From: Cerrena zonata
Taxonomy: Eukaryota > Basidiomycota > Agaricomycetes > Polyporales > Cerrenaceae
Length of the DNA: 64,000 nt
Direction: 5' to 3'
Assembly: GCA_038087015.1 (NCBI GenBank)
Contig: JASBNA010000045.1
Location: 1 to 64,000 of the forward strand
Shown here: positions 32,462-42,650 of the stretch, piece by piece
Numbering within the stretch: position 1 is the stretch's first letter
Layout: every line of letters begins with the position of its first letter
Program-made: the position numbers and the translations under genes
Notes under the pieces: generated by a model
What the model saw: only the letters and a program-made list of their open reading frames with translations
What the model was told of the DNA's origin: nothing
Databases searched by the model: none

Positions 32462-32765
32462 AAAGGGACGGGTTCCTTGTACGAGGAACCCACTGCTGTT
32501 TACCCAACTACAGATATATATAGCTGGAGATCGATGTTTATGTATACAAGTATATATAGCATAGGGTGATGTTGATGTTGATGGAGGTTAATGTTGATAT
32601 TGATGGATGTTGATGTGATGATGTAGATGACCGTTGCGAGGGATGGACGAACGGAGCGGTCTTCAGCGATATCTTGTGCGTTTTTTGCCCGTATGTGGAG
32701 ATATCAATAAATTGATACCCCTGATCTATTGTGTGTCATCTGATCAACCATTAATTAATTACTGA

Positions 32766-33420
32766 TAAATGGATTACTGTACTGAGCATGTACTGATTGT
32801 ACTAATTGAGTATGTACTGATTGTATTGAATGTGTATGTACTATGTACTGATTGTACTAATTGAGTTACTGGTTGAATTAATTGTGTTGTACTAGTTGAG
32901 TTGTACTAATTGAGTGTTGAGTAACTAGTATGAGCAGTAAGCACTGAGTGAGAGTAAGCGAGTGAGAGTAAGCGAGTAATGAGTAATGAAATACTAGTTG
33001 AGTAACAGTAACGCGGTTAAGTAAAACGGGAAATCCTGAGTCAGCGAGTGAGTGAGGAAGTAAGTGAGTAATCGAGTGAGAGTAAGTGAGTGAGTAAGTT
33101 AACTAAGTAAGTGAGAAGTTACTGAGGAAGTAAGTAAGTAAGTGAGGAGTAAGTAAGTAAGTAATTAAGTAAGTAAGTAAGTAAGTAAATTCAACGAGTG
33201 AGTGAATCCATTGAGTGAGTGAATCCATTGAGTGAGTGAATTCATTGAGTGAGTGAATTGATTATTGAGTGAATTATTTACTGAGTGAATTGTTCATTGA
33301 ACTGAGGAATGTGAATGAGTGAATTATTTAGTGAGTGAGTGAATTATTCACTGAGTGAATTGATTAGTGAATGAATGAGGAATGAGGAAGAATGAGAAAT
33401 GAGGAAGAATGAGGTTGACC
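32766..33420. repeat. Degenerate minisatellite and GTAA microsatellite
   Basis: First GTACTGATTGTACTAATTGAGT-like units, then GAGTGAGAGTAAGC units, GTAA tetranucleotides at about 33120-33190, and 20-base GAGTGAGTGAATCCATT units at 33196-33300. The array runs to within about 10 bases of the permease ATG, so much of its 5' leader is repeat. Confidence 0.85.
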
Positions 33421-33431
33421 ATTACTGAGTG

Positions 33432-34826
33432 ATGAATGAGTATACTCCTTTGAATCCATGTTCTACTAAAAGATTACTTTCGCCTAATGTCATTTCACTA
33501 ATTTCAATTGGTTCTACCATTGGTACGGGATTATTCTTTCTGATTTCTTCAATTCTCATAAAGGGTCCCTTGGTTAGCATTTTATCATTTACTTATATTT
33601 CCTTCATTTCTTTAATTATCTTATTAATAACAAAAGAATTATCTTGTTTGAAACCAGATAATGGCTCGCTTTGTCAATTTCAATCTTACTTACTAAGTAG
33701 ATCAATTGGTTTAGCCAATAATTTAATTTATTGGCTAAGTTGGTGTTTTACTCTTTCTTTAGAATTATCCATTTTATATTCTTTACTAAATTCGTACTTG
33801 TCAGTTCCTTACTATACTTCAATTATTACCATTTGGTTCTTATTAACCTTAATAAATTTATTACCAGTAAATTATTTTGGTTTATTTGAAGTGTTTTTCT
33901 CCCTTTTCAAATTACTTTTCCTATTCTCCTGGTTATTCATTACTACTTTGGCTTTATTTGGTCTAAATCCACACTGGGAACCAATTGGCTTCTCCAATTG
34001 GTTCGCTAATTGGCCAACCTCCTTCTTGGGCCCACTATCCTTATCTAACCTACTTTCAGGCTTAATTGCAACTAGTTTCACTTTCCAATCAATTGAATCA
34101 ATTGCTTTAACTTCGGGTGAGTTGCAAAATCCTTCCCCACAAAATTTTAATAAAATTATTAAACTCATCTTATTCAGAATTATCGTGTTTTACCTTATTT
34201 CTTTATTCATCCTAACTCTACTTGTACCGTATAATGATCCGGATTTATCTTCTCTTTCTTCTCCATTTTTAATTGCTTTGAAAAATTCTTATTATCAAAC
34301 TTCTTCCTTATTATCTTTCTTCAATTTTATTATCTTCACCACAATTCTTTCCGCTGCTAATTCAAATATTTACTTTGGCTCAAGGTCTTTAATTGCCCTA
34401 GTGGAATCTTCAAATATCCCCCATTCTTCCCATATCCTCAAGACCGTCAATGGTGTTCCCTACATCTCAATCCTTTTAACCTCCTTTATTGGTCTTTCAA
34501 CCATTTTACTACAATCAGATTCCTTGATCTCAATATTCAATTTCCTTCTAAGTACTTGTGCCTCGGCTGGTTTACTCATGTGGTGTCTTTTACTGTTTTC
34601 TTACATTAGATTTTGTCATAAAATAAATCATTCTAATTGGCTTTATTTCGCTTCTTGGTTCTCAGCTATTAATATCATTTTCATCCTACTCACCAATGGT
34701 ATCGACAGCTTCTCCTTCTCTTCATATTTAACCCCCTTGTTATTCTTTACTTTCTGGGGGGTTCTTCATTTCTTCTTAAATGAGTCTTCTTGGTTGATTC
34801 CAATCGATTCTATACATTTTATTTAA
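33432..34826 (+). CDS. Amino-acid permease of the APC superfamily
   Basis: 464 residues from the ATG at 33432. About 12 hydrophobic segments, with the substrate-binding TM1 motif ISIGSTIGTGLFF and a TM6-like FQSIESIALTSGE, as in yeast amino-acid permeases. It is clearly shorter than the usual 550-600 residues: both cytoplasmic tails are short. I cannot name the substrate. A GTG three bases earlier is not a plausible yeast start. It is divergent from GLN1 across an intergenic region with GATA sites, which suggests a nitrogen-regulated pair. Confidence 0.85.
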   Translation: MNEYTPLNPCSTKRLLSPNVISLISIGSTIGTGLFFLISSILIKGPLVSILSFTYISFISLIILLITKELSCLKPDNGSLCQFQSYLLSRSIGLANNLIYWLSWCFTLSLELSILYSLLNSYLSVPYYTSIITIWFLLTLINLLPVNYFGLFEVFFSLFKLLFLFSWLFITTLALFGLNPHWEPIGFSNWFANWPTSFLGPLSLSNLLSGLIATSFTFQSIESIALTSGELQNPSPQNFNKIIKLILFRIIVFYLISLFILTLLVPYNDPDLSSLSSPFLIALKNSYYQTSSLLSFFNFIIFTTILSAANSNIYFGSRSLIALVESSNIPHSSHILKTVNGVPYISILLTSFIGLSTILLQSDSLISIFNFLLSTCASAGLLMWCLLLFSYIRFCHKINHSNWLYFASWFSAINIIFILLTNGIDSFSFSSYLTPLLFFTFWGVLHFFLNESSWLIPIDSIHFI

Positions 34827-34841
34827 TCTCGTGTTTTTTAG

Positions 34842-34850
34842 ACCCGTACA
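34842..34850 (+). promoter_or_regulatory. ACCCGTACA element upstream of SHE10
   Basis: An exact copy of the Rap1-like 9-mer, 77-85 bases before the SHE10 ATG. Confidence 0.4.
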
Positions 34851-34926
34851 TTCACAACAATAAATAAAAAAAAATCATCGTTCTCTTCGATTAATAAATC
34901 TAAATACATCTTAGAAAGCATTGACC

Positions 34927-37524
34927 ATGATTGGGAAACTAAAGTATCTTATTCCTTTGGTGATAGCTCTTTATTCTTTTCATCTTCTTTTCAATGTTTG
35001 TCCTGAAATCAATAATACTGGATTTCAAAAAATCTTAATTGATAAATTAACAAATTCAGAATTGAAATCACTTGATCAATTTAATCATCTTGTTTGTTCT
35101 AAACCTCATGTTGCTTTAGTATCTCTGAAATTAATTGATTTTGATAATGAGTATCAAATTTCAAATACCTTGAATGAGCATACTTCCAAATTGAAAATCC
35201 ATTGGCATTCTTTTGATGATAAATATGATTTATCAAATCAAGTTAACCAAGCATACACAAAAAGTGTGGATAACATTCACTCCAATTTGATTCCTTGGCT
35301 CAATTATCATTATAACGAATTAAAGCTTAAATCAAGTCATTACTACACTATTGGTTTGGACTTCTCTCAAATATATTTTGATCAATTTTGTATCTACTCC
35401 AAAAGTTATTATCAAGATTATATAGTAAACAATTGGAATAAATTAAATAACTCTCCTGAATTCCAAAACTTTATTAAAGTTGCTAAAATTGATTATTTAA
35501 TTGCCTTTTTCAAACAATTTTTCAATGAATCAAATGAGTCTTTTAAAGAAAAATTGCAATTCATAAAAAATGAAGGTAAAAATTTATGGAAATCAACTAG
35601 TGATAAACATTTTAAAAAAATCGAAAATAATAATATCGTTGATGTCGTTAAAGATATTCTCGATGATGTTTTAGAAACTCAAGAAGCTAAAGAACCAAAG
35701 GAAGTCGCCGATGATGAACCAAATACCGTTGATGAACCAGATGCAGTAGAAGAAAATGAACCAGAAACTGACGAATCTGAAGCTGGTGAGTCAGGCGCGG
35801 AGGCAGAAACTGAGTCAGGTGCAGAAGCAGAATCAGGTGCAGAAGCAGAATCTGAAGAAGCCGAATCTGAAGAAGCCGAATCTGAAGTCGAGGTTGAAGT
35901 CGAAGTTGAAGTCGAAAGCGATTACGATAGTTCTGACTCAACTGACGAGCCTCTTACCATTCATCTTACCTCAACCATTACTGAAACATCCGACTCAAAG
36001 GAAACCGCCCTTGAAAATTATGATAATAAAGAAACCGATCTCGAATCAAATACTGCAGAATTTAGAATCGATCAAGAATTAAAATTTTGGGATAATAAGG
36101 TTACAAAAACTTTAAATTTATCTTATGATAATTTGAAGTCTGAAATGAAACCATTTTTAAATTCTACAATGGGTGAAATCATTGATATTGTTTCCGCTAA
36201 TTTAACTAAAATTCAACAAAGAAATTATCAATATTATAAAGAATTAGGTTCAATGAATTCTAAAATTTATAAAGATGTTGAATATATTAAAACATATAAA
36301 GAAAAAGTTGAAAACCCTGAAGTTCCAAGAGAGCTAGTTCGTGAAGTTATCAAAAATGCCCGTGAATACCCACCAAATGAATTGAAAAAAATTGAAGATT
36401 TATTAAATGAATATAACTCAATAATTTTAACAAAATATTTCGAAGTTATCCAAGAAACCATTGATATACTAGAATCATTTTCTGAAATAACCGTCCAAGA
36501 TTTTGCAAATCGTTTAAATACTTTATTACAAATATTGGAAAACTCAAATGATCCAACTTTTTCGGATGATTTATCTTGGAAAGCTTGGAAACGTTTCCAT
36601 AAAGTTAAAGATGAAATTTTCAAAATTAGAGATAAAATTTACGATGATGCAATTCATTTTAAAGAACATCCTTCTTCTTATACAGTGATACCAAATGGAT
36701 TAGAAGATTGGATTAGTTATTTAAAGAATATAAATTTCCACATTGAATTCATTTTACATGATAACGACGAATACTTAAATTTGGCAAGAGCCAAAGCTAA
36801 TGTTGCATTTCAAACTAGAGAAGGATATGAAAGAGAGTTGGAAAGATTACAAGCAGAAGAAGAAAAAGCCAAAACTGAAAATATTGAGTTTCCATCTAGT
36901 GGTTTCAATGATAAAATGAATGGTACTCATGAGGAATATGATATTGACATAGTTAAAGACGATGGAGCTGAGGGACAGGTGGAGGTTGAAGACCCATTGG
37001 TTGAAGAGAAAGAAGAAGATGAAAGAGAAGAAGAGCAAGATGAAGAAGAAGAAGAAGAACAAGAAGAAATTATAGAAGAAGTCGAAGAAGTCGAAGAAGC
37101 TGAAAATGAAGATGAAGAAGCTGAAGAAGCCGAAGAAGCTGAAGAAGATAAAGAGGCTGAAGATGAAGAGGCTCAAGAAGCTGAAGAAGTTAATTCAGAT
37201 TCGGATTTTGAGGGAGTTGAAGTGGAAGTGATTGAAGAAGATGAAGATTCAACCGAAGAGACTCCAGAATCTGACGCTGCCGGGTCAGCTCAAACCACTG
37301 AGACGGATTCAACTGCCGAGTTCGATGAAAGTGATTATGCCAGAGAAGCAGAATACCGAGCAAGAAGAAACGTTATAGATCTTGGTAAAAATAACAAGGG
37401 AGTTCCTCCTACAGTTGAAGAAATGGTGAGAAGACAACAACAAGAGAAAGAGGCCGAAAAGCAAAAAGGTGAAGATATTGATGGTAATGATATTGATTCA
37501 TTGAATGATATCGACAAAATATAA
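34927..37524 (+). CDS. SHE10: SHE10/OSW7-family secretory-pathway protein
   Basis: 865 residues from the ATG at 34927. The N-terminal MIGKLKYLIPLVIALYSFHL signal or anchor resembles the start of yeast She10. Then come a soluble helical region, an acidic E/V/A/S-rich insert (bases about 35690-35940), a long conserved helical domain (FWDNKVTKTLNLSYDNLK, then SWKAWKRFHKVKDEIFKIRD matching the W-K...RD segment of She10, then EGYERELERLQAEEEKAK), and a second very acidic E-rich coiled region (37000-37200). S. cerevisiae She10 and Osw7 act in outer spore-wall assembly; She10 was named for toxicity on overexpression. This protein is longer than She10 (577) mainly through the acidic inserts. It converges with a small gene with a similar N-terminal layout. 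Confidence 0.72.
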   Translation: MIGKLKYLIPLVIALYSFHLLFNVCPEINNTGFQKILIDKLTNSELKSLDQFNHLVCSKPHVALVSLKLIDFDNEYQISNTLNEHTSKLKIHWHSFDDKYDLSNQVNQAYTKSVDNIHSNLIPWLNYHYNELKLKSSHYYTIGLDFSQIYFDQFCIYSKSYYQDYIVNNWNKLNNSPEFQNFIKVAKIDYLIAFFKQFFNESNESFKEKLQFIKNEGKNLWKSTSDKHFKKIENNNIVDVVKDILDDVLETQEAKEPKEVADDEPNTVDEPDAVEENEPETDESEAGESGAEAETESGAEAESGAEAESEEAESEEAESEVEVEVEVEVESDYDSSDSTDEPLTIHLTSTITETSDSKETALENYDNKETDLESNTAEFRIDQELKFWDNKVTKTLNLSYDNLKSEMKPFLNSTMGEIIDIVSANLTKIQQRNYQYYKELGSMNSKIYKDVEYIKTYKEKVENPEVPRELVREVIKNAREYPPNELKKIEDLLNEYNSIILTKYFEVIQETIDILESFSEITVQDFANRLNTLLQILENSNDPTFSDDLSWKAWKRFHKVKDEIFKIRDKIYDDAIHFKEHPSSYTVIPNGLEDWISYLKNINFHIEFILHDNDEYLNLARAKANVAFQTREGYERELERLQAEEEKAKTENIEFPSSGFNDKMNGTHEEYDIDIVKDDGAEGQVEVEDPLVEEKEEDEREEEQDEEEEEEQEEIIEEVEEVEEAENEDEEAEEAEEAEEDKEAEDEEAQEAEEVNSDSDFEGVEVEVIEEDEDSTEETPESDAAGSAQTTETDSTAEFDESDYAREAEYRARRNVIDLGKNNKGVPPTVEEMVRRQQQEKEAEKQKGEDIDGNDIDSLNDIDKI

Positions 37525-37773
37525 TTGCAAAAAGCCACTAACAAAACGAAAAAAAAAAAAAAAAAAGCGTAGTTTAGTTCTTATAGTTCATTTAATATAC
37601 AATTATAACAAAGGAATAAATATATATTCAAAGACATAGATTATATAGAAAGAGGAAGAAATGAAAGGTTGGAAGACACTCCTAGAATAAAGATACTAAC
37701 AAAGTCGTTAAAGAAATACAAACCCGGACTCATCAATGAATAAAATTATACAAGAAATACTTGGTTATAGGGT

Positions 37774-38232
37774 TTACAAATATTTTTCTTTAATTTCAGT
37801 AATTTTTGGAGCAACTACTGATTCATATTGACCTTTCAAATGAGCGTATAATTCAACAAGGTGATCATAAATATGAACCTCAGCAACTTCAATCAATTGC
37901 CATAATTGAATAACATAAGGATGAACAATTTCTAAATATTTACCCTTAACAAGTTGTAATTTAGAATCAACCTCATACTCTTTATAGTATGGATGAGAAT
38001 GAACATGTTCATCCAAAAATTCATGAACTTTACTCAAATAAGGTTCGGCAAAATTAACACCAGCATTATATCCATCACAAATTTGATTATGATGATGACT
38101 TAATGGATGTAAAACAACTTCAGAACTATGTTCTAAAGGAGTTTCATTTAATTGGGAACATTTAAAGTTCACCAAATAAGCAGAGTAAACCACAAGTAAT
38201 GTAAGGAAAAGCTTACCAAAAACTGATACCAT
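37774..38232 (-). CDS. Small secreted protein similar in layout to the She10 N-terminus
   Basis: 152 residues: signal peptide (MVSVFGKLFLTLLVVYSAYL), a Cys/His-rich stretch (FKCSQLNE, SHHHNQICDGYN), then a helical part with repeated Tyr/His-Leu (YLSKVHEFLDEH, EVHIYDHLVELYAHLKGQYE) that ends without an anchor. The pattern C-x-Y...YL..V...YK.Y recalls the first 150 residues of She10-type proteins, and the gene sits tail to tail with SHE10 at 250 bases. I infer a short paralogue of the She10 N-domain; the similarity is weak and needs a profile search. Confidence 0.6.
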   Translation of the reverse strand: MVSVFGKLFLTLLVVYSAYLVNFKCSQLNETPLEHSSEVVLHPLSHHHNQICDGYNAGVNFAEPYLSKVHEFLDEHVHSHPYYKEYEVDSKLQLVKGKYLEIVHPYVIQLWQLIEVAEVHIYDHLVELYAHLKGQYESVVAPKITEIKEKYL

Positions 38233-38746
38233 CTTTAATTTAGTTATTAATCAATTGCAATTGACTAGCAGTAAAAGAAAAATAAAAGCAATCGTGGCGA
38301 AAGGAAAGGATTTTTTTCGTTTTTCAAAGATCGAGTAGGAATTTGGCGAACAAATTCGAATTTCATAAGATTTTTAATTAGAGTAACTAATTGAGTAATT
38401 TTGTTATTTTGGGGGTTTTAGCAAGAGTCACGTGAAACCGAGGACGCTGTTTTGTATGTCCAACGACAACACCCGAGGGGTGCTGCTGAGTTCCGGGGGC
38501 ATTTTTTCACTATGTTTATTTACGTTTCTGCTTAAATAAGGAAGCGACCGGATGTTTTGTTTTTTGCAATTTTGAAGTCCATTGGATTGAAGGCCAACCA
38601 AAGTCAACTAAAGATGGGAAACGCAAGGAGTAGATCAAGGTTGAGAGGAAAGGGGTCTGTTCGAGACAATAAGATTGGTTTTTTTTTTTTTTTTTGCCTA
38701 AATTTTCAAAAGCTGATCTTGTTCTTTTACAAGGTTTAACTTATAG
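38233..38746. other. Divergent promoter of the 37774 gene and the KEN-box gene
   Basis: 514 bases with an E-box CACGTG at 38430-38435 and a T17 tract near 38679-38695. No coding signal. Confidence 0.5.
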
Positions 38747-39721
38747 ATGACTGCAACTACTTCTACGCCTGACGTATCGGTTGTCAACGATACTTATGAC
38801 AAAGAGAATGTGATTCCCAGGACGCCAACAAAAAGAAAGTCGTATTCGATTTTGAGTCCAATCAACAATGGCGTGAATAAGATTGAAACCTTGCCAAATA
38901 AAGATAGGTTGATCAGTGAATCTACCGGATTAATCAAGTTGAATTTGTCTCCCAATAGGTCTAGCCCCAGGAAACCAATTAGCAAGAATGATGGATTGCC
39001 GGTGTTCATTCCATCCAAGGTGGAAGAGGAAGTGAAAAATGAAACCAAACAAGATTTATTGGTGAAGTATGCTAATAAACAACAAGAATTAATCGAGTTG
39101 GAGAAGAAAGTCGAAGAAGTTAAGTTTAGCTTATTGGAGATTACCCAAAATTTGAAGAATCATGAATTTAATGAAAATAAACCTACTAACGTAATTGAAA
39201 ATCAATTCAGATCAATTACGAAGAAAGCATCAAAAATGTTTAATAATCAACCTCAAGTAGAAGATTTGGAAAATAAATTTAAAAATTTAACTAAAAAGGC
39301 ATCAAATATTTTTGAAAGCCCAATAAAGAATCAAAATTTCTTTAAAACACCTTCGAAAACCAATTTAAATAGCTTTTTCGATGACATCAAGTATAAATTT
39401 GATCAGCAACAACAAGAATTGAACCAATTTAATAGAAAAACTTCAAAATTGGTTAATGGGTTTATATCAAACATGTCATCTCCAAGAAAATCTTTACAAG
39501 AAGAAGACGTAATTGATAGCTCTTTTAACTTTGAAAACATTGGACCCGATCAAAACGGCGCATATCCTACCATTGGAAGAAAAGTTTATCATGGTGAACA
39601 GGCCAGTGTTTTAAATTCGAGTATATTATTAAGTGAATCTGATGACCAGTCTAGTCTTCTTGAAGAGGAAGATAATGCCATCGTTGATATTGATGATTAC
39701 AACAGTAGTTTTGAAGAATGA
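38747..39721 (+). CDS. Hypothetical protein with KEN box and CDK-site clusters
   Basis: 324 residues, not recognised. Near the N-terminus KENVIPRTPTKRK combines a KEN box with a downstream Pro and a TP site; SILSP, NLSPNRSSPRK, ESPIKN, FKTPSK and MSSPRK add many S/TP sites with nearby basic residues, the pattern of Cdk1 substrates. A coiled-coil stretch (QQELIELEKKVEEVKFSLLE) lies near 110-140 and the C-terminus is acidic. Two internal segments repeat: NQFRSITKKASKMF and NKFKNLTKKASNIF. I infer a cell-cycle-regulated, APC/C-degraded protein. No membrane or signal segment. Confidence 0.7.
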   Translation: MTATTSTPDVSVVNDTYDKENVIPRTPTKRKSYSILSPINNGVNKIETLPNKDRLISESTGLIKLNLSPNRSSPRKPISKNDGLPVFIPSKVEEEVKNETKQDLLVKYANKQQELIELEKKVEEVKFSLLEITQNLKNHEFNENKPTNVIENQFRSITKKASKMFNNQPQVEDLENKFKNLTKKASNIFESPIKNQNFFKTPSKTNLNSFFDDIKYKFDQQQQELNQFNRKTSKLVNGFISNMSSPRKSLQEEDVIDSSFNFENIGPDQNGAYPTIGRKVYHGEQASVLNSSILLSESDDQSSLLEEEDNAIVDIDDYNSSFEE

Positions 39722-39828
39722 ATATATTTATTATTATCGTAATACATAAATTTTATTTTAATAGTGAAAAACATCTATATAAAATAAATAGTAATGAATA
39801 AATTTTTTGTTCTATGAATAATTTTTGT

Positions 39829-41718
39829 CTACTCTTCATCTAACCAACCTTTTGCTCTTGATACTGCAGACTCCCATCTTTTCCAAATTCTTCTTCTTTC
39901 GTTATCAGGTAATTGTGCTACAAATTTATTATCTGAATCATCTTCACCGTGGAGTTTAGCAAGAACATCATCAAAATCTTTCCAAACTCTTTCATTAGGA
40001 TCTTTGAAAGAAACACCAGCCGCGATTGCAGCCCCTAAAGCAGTACATTCAGAAATGGCTGCTCTTTTTACAGTAACACAGGGGCCCAAGATATCAGCTT
40101 GAATTTGTAAAACTTCATCAGCTTTTGACATACCACCGTCAACAGCTAAACTACTTAAAGGTTTCTTTTCATTTTGTTTAGTAAGCGCTTCTTCCAAGAA
40201 ATCTTCTGAAGCACCAGCATCACTGGCCATAGCTCTTAAGATAGCACGAACTTGGAAACAAACCCCTTCTAAAGCAGCTCTTGCAATATGAGAAGAAGAA
40301 GTATATTGAGTCATACCAAATATACTACCTCTTGCACCACCATCCCAATAAGGAGCGTATAACCCTGAAAAAGCTGGTATGAAAACCACTCCACCAGAAT
40401 TATCAACTTGAGAAGCCAATGGACCAATATCCTTAGCATTTTCAATTAATTTCAAATTATCTCTTAACCATTGAATAATTGAACCGGCAACAGCAATAGA
40501 CCCTTCCAAAGCATAATGGGGTTTTGAATCATCGCCTTCCAAACTAGGAAACCAGTAACCAATGGTTGTTAAAGTACCATGTTCACTGATCAATTTACGA
40601 CTACCGGTATTATATAATAAGAAACAACCAGTACCATAGGTACATTTAGCACTACCTGGTTGAACCGCCATTTGACCAACTAGAGAAGCCGATTGATCAC
40701 CCAAGCAACCACAAATAGGAACATTCCAAATGGTTTTCAAAATATCATAAGCTTCTTGGGTAATACGATTATGGAAACCCAAATTCGATAAATTAGGGGC
40801 AACAAAAGACCCATAAAATTCTGAAGAAGAAACAATTTTAGGTAACATAATTTTAGTTGGATCGATATCCCAAAATTCTAATAATTCATCATCATAATCT
40901 TTTGTTTCTAAATCCATAAAATAAGTTCTTGAAGCATTGGTAACATCAGAAACAAAAGATTTTTCTTTGGTTAAATGATAAATTAACCAAGTATCAATGG
41001 TACCAAACATTAAATTACCGTCACCCTTTTCATATTCTTCTCTAATGACATCATCATTATCTAATAACCAACGTAATTTAGCAGCAGAAAAATAAGTTGA
41101 TAAGGGTAAACCAGTTTTCTGTTTTAGTTCTTCTTTACGGTCATCGTCAGTCATTTTTTCTAAATGTTGAACAATTTCACTTGTTCTAGTATCAGTCCAA
41201 GTAATACCTGCTGATAACGGTTTACCAGTTTTTCTACTCCACACAACCGTAGTTTCTCTCATATTAGCAATACCAATACATTTAACTCTATATTTGATTT
41301 TAAGAGCAGGATTTTGATTGATTTTTCTTAAAGTAATCAAACAAGCAACAAGACATTGGACTGCATTGGCCAAAATATGAACTGGCATACATTCAACCCA
41401 ACCCGGTTGAGGGAAACGTAAAGTTGGACCTGCAGATGCTGCGTTATTTTCAATTTCAACATCATCAGTGATTGAAATAGCAATACCTTCTGCAGTGAAA
41501 ATTGGTTCATTATGTCTTAAAAGCGAAGATCTTCTTCTAAATTGATCAGTATTGGAAGATTCAGCCGGGGCCTCGGATGCAGTGGTTGAATATTCAATTT
41601 GATGTTTGGCCACTTCAATCCCTTCTTGACTGAAAAGAATACATCTAGCTGAGGTAGTACCAATATCAATGGTGGCAACCACTGGTATGGAGGGAGCATT
41701 ACTGGAACGACGAACCAT
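39829..41718 (-). CDS. GUT1: GUT1, glycerol kinase
   Basis: 629 residues of the FGGY kinase family. ATP-binding phosphate 1 motif ATIDIGTTSARCI at the start, GDQSASLVGQ in the middle, then FSGLYAPYWDGGARGSIFG and the adenosine motif LAVDGGMSKAD. An insert of about 60 residues near 50-110 is typical of fungal enzymes, which are longer than bacterial GlpK. It phosphorylates glycerol to glycerol-3-phosphate for entry into glycolysis and lipids. The upstream 930 bases to the next ORF are gene-free. Confidence 0.96.
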   Translation of the reverse strand: MVRRSSNAPSIPVVATIDIGTTSARCILFSQEGIEVAKHQIEYSTTASEAPAESSNTDQFRRRSSLLRHNEPIFTAEGIAISITDDVEIENNAASAGPTLRFPQPGWVECMPVHILANAVQCLVACLITLRKINQNPALKIKYRVKCIGIANMRETTVVWSRKTGKPLSAGITWTDTRTSEIVQHLEKMTDDDRKEELKQKTGLPLSTYFSAAKLRWLLDNDDVIREEYEKGDGNLMFGTIDTWLIYHLTKEKSFVSDVTNASRTYFMDLETKDYDDELLEFWDIDPTKIMLPKIVSSSEFYGSFVAPNLSNLGFHNRITQEAYDILKTIWNVPICGCLGDQSASLVGQMAVQPGSAKCTYGTGCFLLYNTGSRKLISEHGTLTTIGYWFPSLEGDDSKPHYALEGSIAVAGSIIQWLRDNLKLIENAKDIGPLASQVDNSGGVVFIPAFSGLYAPYWDGGARGSIFGMTQYTSSSHIARAALEGVCFQVRAILRAMASDAGASEDFLEEALTKQNEKKPLSSLAVDGGMSKADEVLQIQADILGPCVTVKRAAISECTALGAAIAAGVSFKDPNERVWKDFDDVLAKLHGEDDSDNKFVAQLPDNERRRIWKRWESAVSRAKGWLDEE

Positions 41719-42261
41719 GACTGAATGACATAAAAATAAATATAGTGAAAAGAATGAAAAGAATTAAAAGAAATCTAAAACGAATACTAGAAATCAAAAA
41801 AACGAATTAGAATTGAAAATGAATAAAGATCTATACCTATAACAATAAATAAATTGTTAATATGAACAAAAAAAACCTTATATATAAGTAATAAAGCAAA
41901 TGACTATTTCTGCAAAAGTCAGACAAAATGTTAACACAACAGCAATAAATATTTAGCAACAAAACAGCGTCACCGCAAAAAACCGATAAGTTTGTTACTC
42001 CTAGTCTCAGCCTACAAATCTACAGTTAATTACTGCTACTTAAATACTCTCCAGCGAACGCCGGAATTACTAAAGTCCTTTAAATGATTTGAAATGATCG
42101 AATTCGAGGGTTTCTGTTTATTGGAGGAAGGCCCGGGGGAGAAGGACGTGCTCCACACAATTGGCCATAGTTAACGGTGGGGAAGGAGTAATTATCGGTT
42201 TAACTGGACCCATAAGCGATTACATCTAAGCGAGAGGCCAGAAGAACAGAGGAAGGCCAGA

Positions 42262-42303
42262 TGAAGACTGGACGAAGACTGGACGAAGACTGGACGAAGA
42301 CCC
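42262..42303. repeat. Tandem repeat of an 11-mer, about 4 copies
   Basis: GAAGACTGGAC occurs in a row with period 11. Confidence 0.85.
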
Positions 42304-42596
42304 GAAGGCCATGAAGACTGATGGAGGCTGAATTGACTAGATGGAGGCTAGCGAGATTGACGAGTAAGCAATAGCAATTGTCCCCAAAGGAACTCCGTAC
42401 ATTCAGTCATGTCCCAGTCGAGTTTATTTGATTGCAAATTGCAAATTGCAATGTAGATACATTTGCATTATCATTGTAGCATTAAAGGTAATATGAGGTA
42501 CTATATGGTATTATCATGATATATATACGTGTATCTTGACAAGTTTTTATACAGAAACAATAGGCCCTTGAAATTTCAACAATGCATCAATTTAGG

Positions 42597-42604
42597 TATA
42601 AAAA
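42597..42604 (+). promoter_or_regulatory. TATA box before the 51-codon ORF
   Basis: GTATAAAAAGG is a strong TATA box about 50 bases upstream of the ATG at 42651, at a distance normal for a short 5' leader. Confidence 0.55.
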
Positions 42605-42650
42605 GGCATGGAAAGTATGGAAATAAGTTAAGAACCAAAGTCTCATCAAG

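Larger units (their letters stand above)
32019..33431. other. Divergent GLN1/permease intergenic region with GC islet and minisatellite
   Basis: Three parts: a GLN1-proximal AT-rich part with GATAAG at 32136-32141; a very GC-rich islet at about 32239-32442; and, from about 32760 on, a TGAGTGAGTGAAT/GTAAGTAA repeat field reaching the permease ATG. No coding signal. Confidence 0.7.
41719..42650. other. GUT1 promoter region
   Basis: No coding signal. Contains an 11-base tandem repeat near 42262-42303, a GAACTCCGTACA element at 42390, and TATAAAAA just before the 42651 ORF. Confidence 0.5.

Noticed and set aside
32207..32569. 120-codon frame through the GC-rich islet
   Set aside because: It follows from base composition, with open frames on both strands and no recognisable product.
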